Source: Variovorax sp. UMC13 (GTDB lineage Bacteria; Pseudomonadota; Gammaproteobacteria; Burkholderiales; Burkholderiaceae_C). Taken from it: a stretch of 64,000 nt of DNA. The notes beneath the pieces were generated by a model that saw only the letters and a list, made by a program, of their open reading frames with translations, was not told the DNA's origin and ran no database searches. The position numbers and the translations under genes were made by a program. The DNA lies in NCBI RefSeq assembly GCF_014170375.1, contig NZ_LZZW01000011.1:124001-188000 (forward strand), in the 5' to 3' direction. Positions 34,809 to 42,638 of the stretch are shown in pieces (position 1 is the first letter of the stretch; each line of letters opens with the position of its first letter).

Positions 34809-35648
34809 ATGAAGGTCGAGAAGACTGGCTTGCTGGAGGCAACGGCGTTTTTGGACGCCGGTGGCGGGGCGAGTGATCCGCGAGATCCGTGTGTGCCGCC
34901 TGGTTCAGCGGCATGGATGTCGCTGTGCACTATCGCCCGCTTCCACCAGATCGCCGCCGATCCCGCCACCCTGTCCCACCAACTGGGCCTGTCACCCTCC
35001 GACGCCGTCGACACGCCCGTCCTTTTGCGCGCCGCAAGGGAATTGGGCCTCAAGGCCAAGCATTCCCGCACCTCGGTCGAACGCCTGGCGCTGACACCGC
35101 TGCCCGCGCTTGCGTTGCTTCGCAATCCCGACGGCACCCTACATGTGGTCGTGCTGGCCCAGTGCGACGCCCAACGCGTCCTGCTTCAAGACCCGGCCTC
35201 CGACAATGGCCGCCCGGTGATCGAGCCGCTGGCGGCCTTCGCCGCGCGCTGGACCGGTGAACTCATCCTCATCACCAGCCGTGCCAGTTGGGCCGGTGAA
35301 CTCGCCAAGTTCGACTTCTCCTGGTTCATCCCCAGCCTGGTCAAGTACCGCCGCCTGCTGGGCGAGGTGCTGCTCATCAGCTTCACGCTGCAGCTCTTCG
35401 CACTGGTCAGCCCGCTGTTCTTCCAGGTTGTGATGGACAAGGTGCTGGTGCACCGCGGCGTCACCACGCTGGACGTGCTGGTCATCGGTCTGGTCGTGGT
35501 GGTCGTTTTCGAGAGCGTGCTCAACGGCCTGCGCACCTATGTCTTCAGCCACACCCGTCGCGATCGGCAAGGGCTTGCCACTGCGCAACCCTGCGATCAG
35601 GCTCTGCACGCTGGTGAGCGCATCACCGAAGCGCTGCGCGTTGGCTGA
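34809..35648 (+). pseudogene. Truncated type I secretion ABC exporter (HlyB/LapB-like)
   Basis: The frame encodes 279 residues, where exporters of this kind have about 700. Residues about 25-150 form a C39-peptidase-like domain without the catalytic Cys (AWMSLCTIARFHQIAADP replaces the DCG signature), as in HlyB-type exporters of RTX proteins. A first membrane region follows: FIPSLVKYRRLLGEVLLISF, LVSPLFFQVVMDKVLVHRG, and VLNGLRTYVFSHT ending at 35555. There similarity stops. The last 31 codons read antisense through an unrelated RTX fragment and end at TGA 35648. The rest of the membrane domain and the whole ATPase (Walker A/B) are missing, so it cannot export anything. The start has a purine-rich ggtgggaggggaag upstream. 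Confidence 0.8.
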
Positions 35649-36077
35649 GGTGTACCAATCTGCCCCGCCGACCTCGCTGCCAGGCACTGCGGCGAATCCG
35701 TCAGCGTCGCCGGCATCGGCGGCCACGATCAACTGGTTCACGGCGCCCGCGCCTTCGCCGCGCCAGTAGCCGGCGAGGTCGACATCGAGTTCGGCGAAGG
35801 CCGCGTTTACCGTCTCGGCGTCGAGCGGTGGCTGTCCATCGATCGACACAATGCCTTTGAGCGTGAATCCGCCATCGGGATCGAAGTCAGCGTCGAAGAC
35901 GACCGTTCGGCCGTTGCGGGTTTCGGTGACGGTGCCGGTGGTGCCATCGCGCGCGAAGCTTCCATCGTGAATCGATGTGCCCGTCGCATCGGTGGCGTGC
36001 AGCGTGCCGCTGCCATCGGGCCGCGTCGTAGTCGTGAGCGTCGACCCATCGTCGTAACGCTGGACAACGGCCGTCAG
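35556..36077 (-). pseudogene. Inverted internal fragment of a large RTX-like repeat protein
   Basis: On the minus strand, a frame open from 36077 (after TGA 36078-36080) to about 35556 reads as a piece of a large secreted repeat protein: YDDGSTLTTTTRPDGSGTLH, DGTTGTVTETRNGRTVVFD, DFDPDGGFTLKGIVSIDGQ, then a more globular part ANAQRFGDALTSVQSLIAGL and RSGKPLPIATG. The Thr/Gly/Asp-rich style fits the RTX-type adhesins or toxins exported by systems like the neighbouring one. Neither end is natural: no start codon context, and the frame runs into antisense of the exporter gene at 35555. Assignment is by style of sequence, not by a matched domain. Confidence 0.6.
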
Positions 36078-36566
36078 TCAGCGCAATACCCGACCAAGTC
36101 GGCGCCCGTCATCGTTGATGACGGCGTGCTCGTCGCAGACGATCGCAGCCAGCTCTGGCGTCATGACTTGAAGACGGGGGAAATCGAGTGGATGACGCCG
36201 AGCCTGGAGCGTCCGACCAAGGGCATCGTGCAACTGCCGCAGGTTGTGGACCGCACCGTGGTCTTCGGCTGCTACGACGGGACCGTCACGCGGCTCGATG
36301 TCGCAACGGGTGAGGTGATCTGGCGCCGCAAGATCGATTCGAGCATCCATGCCACGCCGTCGATCGATGCCGTGCGTCGGGCGGTGACGGTCAACACCGA
36401 GCAGTGGAATCGAGGCCAACCCAAAGGCCATCTCCAATGCCTGGATCTGGACACGGGGCGACTCTTGTGGCGGCATGCCCATGCCTGGTGGCCTCCCGGC
36501 AGCACGCTGCTCTGCGCAGAAGAGAGGTTGATCGTTGCGCCGTGCAACGATCAGACGCTCGTGCGG
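36077..36566 (+). pseudogene. Fragment of a PQQ-type beta-propeller repeat protein
   Basis: About 160 codons on the plus strand show three blades of a PQQ-binding-like propeller: LWRHDLKTGEIEWM, GTVTRLDVATGEVIWRRKI and GHLQCLDLDTGRLLWRHAHAW, with the recurring pattern D-x-x-TG-x-x-x-W. Before it lies antisense of the inverted RTX fragment; after about 36566 the DNA becomes RTX coding sequence in another frame. There is no own start or stop. In native form this would be one part of a propeller of six to eight blades; the original protein cannot be identified here. The G+C content appears lower than in flanking genes. Confidence 0.65.
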
Positions 36567-36577
36567 GCGTGGGCTAT

Positions 36578-36859
36578 GGCGACGACAGGATCATCGACCG
36601 GGCCACCGGCCAGGCGATCACGCTCGACCTGGGTCTGACGCCAGTGCCGTGGGGCAGTCCGGGCTACGGCGTGGAACAGGTGAAGTTCGCTGACGGCACG
36701 GTGTGGGGCACGGCGCAGCTTAAGGCGGCAGCCAATGCGGACGAGACGCTGGTTGGCACAGCCGGAGCCGACACGCTGGAAGGTTTCGGCGGCAACGATG
36801 TGCTGGACGGCGGTGCTGGCGATGACCTACTCCTTGGGGGTGAGGGCGACGACACGTAC
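36578..36859 (+). repeat. RTX duplication, copy 1
   Basis: A 282-base (94-codon) unit starting at GDDRIIDRATGQAITLDLG and ending in the RTX nonapeptides. It is repeated in frame at 37373-37654, exactly 795 bases later, with no insertion or deletion between the copies by eye. Confidence 0.8.
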
Positions 36860-37372
36860 CGCTACCGCAGCGCCGATGGCAACGACAGAATCCTCGACGC
36901 CGAGGGCAACGACACGCTCGAACTCCTGGACCTCACCGCTGACGATGTCACGTTGAGCAAGACCCCGTTGGGAAATCTGGCGTTGCTGATCAAGGCGACG
37001 GGCCAGCGCATCATCGTCGACAAGGGTCTGGACATCCATGCGCCGGTGCAACAGCTCGAGCGTGTGGTCTTCGCCGATGGAACCTGCTGGACGCAGGCGG
37101 CAATGCAGGCGGCCACCGCGGATGTCACGCCCGACCAGACGCTCATCGGCACGGTGGGCCGCGACTTTCTGGAGGGCGACATCGGCAATGACATCCTCGA
37201 TGGAGGCCAGGGCGATGACATTCTGTCCGGCGCTGACGGCAACGACACCTACCGCTACCGTTCCGGTGATGGCAGCGACCGCATCATGGAGATGGGCTCC
37301 GACGACTACGACATGCTAGAACTCCTGGACCTGAACGCGAGCGACATTCGCGTGGCGGCAGGCACGGGTCGT

Positions 37373-37654
37373 GGGGACGACAGGATCATCGATCGAAGCA
37401 CCGGTCAGGCGATCACGCTCGACCTGGGTCTGACGCCGGTGCCATGGAAAAATCCTGGCGCCGGCGTTGAGCAGGTGAGGTTCGCCGACGGCACGGTGTG
37501 GGGCACGGCGCAGCTCAAGGCGGCGGCCAATGCGGACGAGACGCTGGTTGGCACGGCCGGTGCGGACACGGTGGAAGGTTTCGGAGGCAACGACGTGCTG
37601 GACGGTGGCGCTGGCGATGATTTGCTCGTTGGGGGCGTGGGCGGCGATACGTAC
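37373..37654 (+). repeat. RTX duplication, copy 2
   Basis: Second copy of the 282-base unit. It differs from copy 1 by scattered, often synonymous substitutions and by a short divergent stretch (GSPGY against KNPGA). The nonapeptide pair is conserved. Confidence 0.8.
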
Positions 37655-38062
37655 ATGCTTGCGCTGGGTGGGGGCGCGGATCGCTTGGTGGAAGACGATG
37701 CAACGCCGGATGTGGTCGATACCGTGCAGTTGGGGGCCGGCATTGCGATGGACCAACTGTGGATGCGACAAGTCGGCAACGACCTGCAACTCTCGGTCAT
37801 CGGGACTCGTGACAGCATGACCGTCGCCGATTGGTATCTCGGAAACCAACACCACGTGGAGCGGATCGTGACTGCGGACGGTGCGTCCATTCTCGACAGC
37901 CGAATTCAAGCACTGGTCGACGCGATGGCAGGGTTTGCTCCGCCCGCGGCAGGGCAGACCACGCTGCCGCCAGACTATCGAGAAAGCCTGGGTCAGGTGA
38001 TCGCTGCGAACTGGCAATAGAGGGGCGCAAGCGGGTGGCCTGCCTGACGGCACAATCCCCGC

Positions 38063-39313
38063 ATGCGATTCTTCAAAGACCTGAGCCTGTCGGCCTTCAC
38101 CGCGGGCTTCGTCGCGGTGCTCGTGGGCTTCACCAGCTCGGTGGCGATCGTGTTCCAGGCCGCGCAGGCCTTCGGCGCGACGCCGGAGATGATCGCCTCG
38201 TGGATGTGGGCGTTGGGCCTGGGCATGGGGCTGGCCAGCATGCTGCCCTCGCTGTGGCTGCGCAAGCCGGTGATGATCGCCTGGAGCACGCCGGGCGCGG
38301 CGGTGCTGGCCACGGCCGGCGCGGGCTATGGCATGGGGGAGGCGGTCGGTGCCTTCATCGTCTGTGCGCTGCTGATCACGCTGTCGGGGGCCACCGGGCT
38401 GTTCGAGCGCGTGATGAACAAGATCCCGATGGCCATCGCCTCGGCGCTGCTGGCCGGCGTGCTGGCGCGCTTCGGGCTCTCGGCCTTCACCGCGGCCCAG
38501 ACCGCGCTGCCGCTGGTGCTGTTGATGCTCGCTACCTACCTGCTCGGCAAGCGGCTCGTGCCCCGCTACGCGGTGCCGCTGACCTTGCTGGTGGCCATCG
38601 TCTATGTGGCGCTGCGCGGGCAACTGGCGTGGTCGTCGGTGCACTTCAGCCTGGCGATGCCGGTGTTCGTGATGCCGGTCTTCACCTGGCAGGCGGCCGT
38701 GAGTCTGGCGCTGCCGCTGTTCGTCGTGACCATGGCCTCGCAGAACCTGCCGGGCGTGGCGGCGATCCGCGCGGCCGGCTACGACATGCCGATCTCCAAA
38801 CTCATCACCATGAGCGGCCTGGTCACGCTGGTGTTCGCGCCTTTCGGCGGCTACGCCTTCAACCTGAGCGCGATCACCGCCGCCATCTGCATGGGCCGGG
38901 AAGCGCACGAAGACCCGGCACGGCGCTACACCGCGGCCGTGAGCTGCGGCGCGATCTACGTGGTGATCGGCCTGTTCGGCGCCGCGGTCACGGGCCTGCT
39001 CACGGCGTTCCCGAAGGAACTGGTCGCGGCCATCGCCGGGCTCGCGCTGCTGGGCACCATCGGCGGCGGCCTGGCCGCGGCGGTGCGCGACGAATCGCAC
39101 CGCGAGGCGGCGCTGATCACCTTCCTGGTCACGCTCTCGGGCGTGACGATTGCGGGCATCGGCTCGGCCTTCTGGGGCGTGGTGGCCGGCGCGCTGGCGC
39201 TGGCGATCCAGCAGTTCGGCAAAAAGGCCGTGGCGAGCAAGGACATCGCGCCTGCCTGCAAGATCAAGCAAGACACCAGGGCGGCCGAACGGGCCGCCGG
39301 AAAGACCTCATGA
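38063..39313 (+). CDS. benE: BenE-family benzoate/H+ symporter
   Basis: A 416-residue inner-membrane protein of the benzoate:proton symporter family. It has about 12 hydrophobic segments, with the family stretches LVGFTSSVAIVFQAAQAFG near the start, SLWLRKPVMIAWSTPGAAVL, VVTMASQNLPGVAAIRAAGY and PFGGYAFNLSAITAAICMG. No benzoate-degradation genes are near, so the real substrate may be another aromatic acid or something else. A CACAAT hexamer 6 bases before the ATG hints at a leaderless transcript. The stop codon overlaps the gshB start (ATGA). Confidence 0.9.
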   Translation: MRFFKDLSLSAFTAGFVAVLVGFTSSVAIVFQAAQAFGATPEMIASWMWALGLGMGLASMLPSLWLRKPVMIAWSTPGAAVLATAGAGYGMGEAVGAFIVCALLITLSGATGLFERVMNKIPMAIASALLAGVLARFGLSAFTAAQTALPLVLLMLATYLLGKRLVPRYAVPLTLLVAIVYVALRGQLAWSSVHFSLAMPVFVMPVFTWQAAVSLALPLFVVTMASQNLPGVAAIRAAGYDMPISKLITMSGLVTLVFAPFGGYAFNLSAITAAICMGREAHEDPARRYTAAVSCGAIYVVIGLFGAAVTGLLTAFPKELVAAIAGLALLGTIGGGLAAAVRDESHREAALITFLVTLSGVTIAGIGSAFWGVVAGALALAIQQFGKKAVASKDIAPACKIKQDTRAAERAAGKTS

Positions 39314-40263
39314 ACCTCCTCTTCGTCGCCGATCCGCTCGATCAATTCAAGATCTACAAGGACACCACCTTCTCGATGATGCGCGAGGCCCAGCGGCGCG
39401 GCCATCGCATCGCGGCCTGCCTGCCGGAGGACCTGCAGTGGGTCTCGGGCGGCCAGGTCACGGCCACCGTGCGCCAGATCACGCTGACCGGCGACCCGGT
39501 CGACTGGTTCACGGTCGACCTCACCGAGACCCGCGCGCTCAAGGACTTCGACGGCGTGCTGATGCGCAAGGACCCGCCCTTCGACGCCGAGTACATCTAC
39601 GCCACCCACCTGCTTGAGCAGGCCGAGCGCGAAGGCGCGAAGGTGGTGAACAAGCCGCGCGCGCTGCGCGACCACCCCGAGAAGCTCGCGATCATGGAGT
39701 TTCCGCAGTTCACCACGCCCACGCTGGTCACGCGCAGCGCCGAGTCGGTGAAAGACTTCCACACCGAGCACGGCGACATCATCCTCAAGCCGCTCGACGG
39801 CATGGGCGGCATGGGCATCTTCCGCGTGCGGCAGGACGCGCTCAACCTGGGCTCGATCGTCGAGACGCTCAACAAGGGCGGTGCCGAGACCATCATGGTG
39901 CAGCGCTTCGTGCCGCAGATCGTCGAGGGCGACAAGCGCATCCTGATCATCGGCGGCGAGCCCGCGCCCTTCGTGCTGGCGCGCATCCCGCAGGGCACCG
40001 AGGTGCGCGGCAACCTGGCGGCCGGCGGCAAGGGCGTGGCCCAGCCGCTGACCGCGCGCAACCGCGAGATCGCCGAGACCGTGGGCCGCGCGCTCGCGCC
40101 GCGCGGGCTGCTGCTGATCGGGCTCGACGTGATCGGCGACTCGGTCACCGAGATCAACGTGACCAGCCCGACCTGCTTCCAGGAGATCACCGACCAGACC
40201 GGCTTCGACGTGCCGGCGATGTTCCTCGATGCGCTCGAGTCGGAACTGAAAAAGGGACCCTGA
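39310..40263 (+). CDS. gshB: Glutathione synthetase
   Basis: A 317-residue ATP-grasp ligase adding glycine to gamma-glutamylcysteine. Visible are the N-terminal FVADPLDQFKIYKDTTFSMM, the substrate region LMRKDPPFDAEYIYATHLLE, ATP-binding ILKPLDGMGGMGIFRV, and the metal/ATP site GLLLIGLDVIGDSVTEINVT followed by SPTCFQEI. The ATG overlaps the benE stop by four bases, so the two are translated together. gshA lies 7 kb upstream on the same strand. The much longer frame open upstream is an out-of-phase reading of benE. Confidence 0.95.
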   Translation: MNLLFVADPLDQFKIYKDTTFSMMREAQRRGHRIAACLPEDLQWVSGGQVTATVRQITLTGDPVDWFTVDLTETRALKDFDGVLMRKDPPFDAEYIYATHLLEQAEREGAKVVNKPRALRDHPEKLAIMEFPQFTTPTLVTRSAESVKDFHTEHGDIILKPLDGMGGMGIFRVRQDALNLGSIVETLNKGGAETIMVQRFVPQIVEGDKRILIIGGEPAPFVLARIPQGTEVRGNLAAGGKGVAQPLTARNREIAETVGRALAPRGLLLIGLDVIGDSVTEINVTSPTCFQEITDQTGFDVPAMFLDALESELKKGP

Positions 40264-40299
40264 GGTCCCTCTCGATGCGGGCGCGGCGGCCTTCGACGC

Positions 40300-42504
40300 T
40301 CAGAAGTCGAAGGAGGCGCTGACGCTGAAGGTGCGCGGGTTGCCCAGCACCAGGTAGCCGTTCTCGGGGTAGCCGCCGACCGAGGACCAGTAGTTGCGGT
40401 CGGCCACGTTGTCCACGCGGGCGCGCAGCGTCACCAGCTTGCCGGCCATCTCGGTCACGTAGCGCGCGCCGAGGTCCAGCCGGCCCCAGCCGGGCACGCG
40501 CAACGTGTTGGCGCTGTCGGCATGGCTGTGACCGGTGGCGACCACGCGCGCGTCGAAGGACAGGCCGCGCACGCCGGGAACATCCCAATCCACGCCGAGG
40601 CTGCCCTGCACCTTGGGGATGCCGATCACCGTCCGGCCGTCGGTGGCGGCGGCGCCGGTGGACTTCTGCTTGGCGTCGAGCAAGGTCAGGCCGCCCAGCA
40701 GCCGCAGGCCCTTGTAGACCTCGCCGAAGGTGGTGAGCTCGAGGCCCTGGTGGCGGTCCTTGCCCGCCTCGACGAAGAACTGCTGGCTGTTGACGAAGGC
40801 GCGCGGCTTGTCGGTGGAGAAGAAGGCGATGCCGCCGCCGATCGTGCCGCCGTCGTACTTGACGCCGATCTCCTTCTGCTTCGACACATAGGGCGTGAGC
40901 TGCGCGCCCGCGTTGAGCACCGCGCCGGTGGTCGAGGTGGTCGGCGCGGTGTCGCCCTTGCTCAGGCCTTCGACGTAGTTGGCGTACAGCGAGACCTGCG
41001 GCTGCAGCTTGTAGACGAAGCTGGCCATCGGGCTGGTGCGGCTCTTGTCGTAGGGCGAGGGCACGCCGGTGTAGTAGGCGTAGCCGGTGCTCGACAGCGT
41101 CTGATGGCGCACGCCCAGCGTGAGCAGCGCGCGGTCGTCGAGGAAGGACAGCGTGTCGCCCACCGCCAGGCTGCTCAGCCGCACCTTGGTCAGCAGCGCC
41201 GGGTTGGCCAGGTCGTTGCCGCGGAAGGCGCCGGCCGTGAAGCCCGGCAGCGCGATGCCCACCGGGGTGTAGATGCTGCTGACGGTGTTGTTGAAGAAGT
41301 CCCAGGCATAGGCGTTCTTCTCCTCGAGCTCGTAGAAGGAGTACGAGGCCACGAGCGAATGCTTGACCGGCCCGGTGTTGAGCTTGGCGCGCACGCCGAA
41401 CTCGGCGGTGCGGGTGTCGTCCTGGCGCTCGTTGTCGAAGCGGGACATGTTGCCCGCGCCATTGGCGTTGGTCACGGTGATGCCGGCCAGCCGGTTGCCT
41501 TCGAAGCTGCGGCGTGCGCCGGCCGCGCCCCAGACCGTCACGTCGGCATTGATGTCGTATTCGCCTCGCACCGAGCCGAAGGTGTCGCGCTCGTTCGAGT
41601 AGGTCCAGGGCTGGGCGTAGTTGACGGTGTTGTCGGCCGCCGACGGCACCGAGGTCAGGCCGGCGCCCAGCGTGACGTTCGGGCGCGGGCGCGTCAGGCG
41701 GTGTTCCTGGTGGCCGAAGTCGGCCGAGATGCGCGCGTCGCGGCTGCGCCAGTCGAGGCCCAGCGAGAACAGGTCGAGCTTGACCTTCTCCTCGTCCACG
41801 CCGGTGCCGCCTTCGCGGTGCAGGGCATTGAGCCGGATGCCGGTGCTCTGGTCGGGGCCGAAGCGGCGCGAGATGTCGGTCGACAGGTAGCCCTGCGAAC
41901 CACTGCTCACGCCGGTGCTGACCTGTGTCAGCGGCTCGCTGCCGGCGCGCTTGGGCAGCAGGTTGATGTTGCCGCCGATGCCGCCGCCGCTGGGCGTGGC
42001 GCCGTTGAGGAAGGCGCTCGCGCCGCGCAGCACCTCGACGCGTTCGAAGAGTTCGGCCGCGATGTACTGGCGCGGCAGCAGGCCGTAGAGGCCGTTGTAG
42101 GCGATGTCGTCGGAGTTCACGATGAAGCCGCGGATGAAGTACGACTCCTGGAAGTTGCCGAAGCCGCGCGCGACCCGCACCGAGGGATCGTTCTGCAGCA
42201 CGTCGGCCACGCTGCGCGCCTGCTGGTTCTGGATCAACGCGTTGGTGTAGCTGGTGGTCGAGAAGGCCGAGCTCATGATGTCCTGCGTGCCCAGGATCCC
42301 CACCCGCCCGCCGCGTGCCACCTGACCGCCTGCGAAGGGCTTGGTCAGCCCCTCGGCCGAGGCGTCGGCGCTGGCTTCCACCGTCACGGTCGAGAGGGTG
42401 CCCGCGGGTTCGGCCGGCGCGGTCTGTGCAAGCGCGGCCAGTGAATGCAGCGCCAGCGCGGCGGCAAGGGTCACGGGACGCACGAGGAAGGGGGTGGAGG
42501 ACAT
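40300..42504 (-). CDS. TonB-dependent siderophore receptor
   Basis: A 734-residue outer-membrane receptor. A signal peptide ending about residue 26 (LAALAQ) is followed by a TonB-box region (TLSTVTVEA). The plug domain has SVADVLQNDPSVRVARGFG, YFIRGFIVNSDDIAYNGLYG and FERVEVLRGASAFLNG, with GGGIGGNINLLPKRA before the barrel. The protein ends in the beta-barrel signal VSASFDF. The family imports ferric siderophores (FhuE/FpvA-like); the ligand cannot be told. No siderophore synthesis or esterase genes are near. A Fur-box-like sequence lies 22 bases before the start, so iron repression is likely. Confidence 0.92.
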   Translation of the reverse strand: MSSTPFLVRPVTLAAALALHSLAALAQTAPAEPAGTLSTVTVEASADASAEGLTKPFAGGQVARGGRVGILGTQDIMSSAFSTTSYTNALIQNQQARSVADVLQNDPSVRVARGFGNFQESYFIRGFIVNSDDIAYNGLYGLLPRQYIAAELFERVEVLRGASAFLNGATPSGGGIGGNINLLPKRAGSEPLTQVSTGVSSGSQGYLSTDISRRFGPDQSTGIRLNALHREGGTGVDEEKVKLDLFSLGLDWRSRDARISADFGHQEHRLTRPRPNVTLGAGLTSVPSAADNTVNYAQPWTYSNERDTFGSVRGEYDINADVTVWGAAGARRSFEGNRLAGITVTNANGAGNMSRFDNERQDDTRTAEFGVRAKLNTGPVKHSLVASYSFYELEEKNAYAWDFFNNTVSSIYTPVGIALPGFTAGAFRGNDLANPALLTKVRLSSLAVGDTLSFLDDRALLTLGVRHQTLSSTGYAYYTGVPSPYDKSRTSPMASFVYKLQPQVSLYANYVEGLSKGDTAPTTSTTGAVLNAGAQLTPYVSKQKEIGVKYDGGTIGGGIAFFSTDKPRAFVNSQQFFVEAGKDRHQGLELTTFGEVYKGLRLLGGLTLLDAKQKSTGAAATDGRTVIGIPKVQGSLGVDWDVPGVRGLSFDARVVATGHSHADSANTLRVPGWGRLDLGARYVTEMAGKLVTLRARVDNVADRNYWSSVGGYPENGYLVLGNPRTFSVSASFDF

Positions 42505-42525
42505 GGTGGATCGAAATGAGTTTGC

Positions 42526-42545
42526 AAATGCGAACCATTATTATT
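42526..42545 (-). promoter_or_regulatory. Putative Fur box upstream of the siderophore receptor
   Basis: On the receptor strand, AATAATAATGGTTCGCATTT keeps the direct and inverted AAT/ATT hexamers of Fur operators. It sits in the short promoter region, and fur itself is in this window. Confidence 0.6.
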
Positions 42546-42611
42546 AAATGCCGCGGCGTGCAGGCGCACGCAATCCGCGCCCCAGAGGCGCTCGCGCGTT
42601 GTTTTTTTGGC

Positions 42612-42633
42612 GTGCCGGCCGGCCGGCCGGCAC
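42612..42633. repeat. Perfect 22-base GC palindrome
   Basis: gtgccggccgg / ccggccggcac is self-complementary over 22 bases and lies just 3' of the class II amidotransferase gene. On the + strand a run of seven T lies 5' to it (42602-42608), not 3', so it does not form a standard terminator for the minus-strand gene. Confidence 0.6.
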
Positions 42634-42638
42634 CGGGC

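Larger units (their letters stand above)
36563..38020 (+). pseudogene. 5'-truncated RTX (hemolysin-type) calcium-binding protein
   Basis: About 485 codons form the C-terminal part of an RTX protein. Three blocks of glycine/aspartate nonapeptides (GGNDVLDGGAGDDLLLGG, GNDILDGGQGDDILSG and GGNDVLDGGAGDDLLVGG) would bind Ca2+ in a beta-roll. They alternate with the hemolysin-related domain (ITLDLGLTPVPW, GVEQVKFADGTVW). The end, ESLGQVIAANWQ, is a plausible natural C-terminus holding the type I secretion signal. The frame is open back to 36404 only by running through the propeller fragment out of phase, so there is no natural N-terminus. Two 282-base segments inside are near-duplicates 795 bases apart. 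With the exporter truncated, secretion from this locus is not expected. Confidence 0.82.

Noticed and set aside
35139-35555. Continuation of the inverted RTX-like frame into the exporter gene
   Set aside because: Beyond 35555 the minus-strand frame is His/Asp/Gln-rich antisense of the exporter and not RTX-like.
36578-37654. Regularly spaced repeats considered as a CRISPR-like array
   Set aside because: The repeats are in-frame coding units of an RTX protein, 282 bases long and only two copies, with no spacer structure.
34540-38020. Search for an insertion sequence or integrase explaining the chimeric region
   Set aside because: No transposase-like frame, terminal inverted repeat or target duplication could be recognised on either strand.
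37831-39309. Long 5' extension of the gshB frame across benE
   Set aside because: Out of phase with the well-supported BenE protein; gshB has a proper ATGA-coupled start at 39310.
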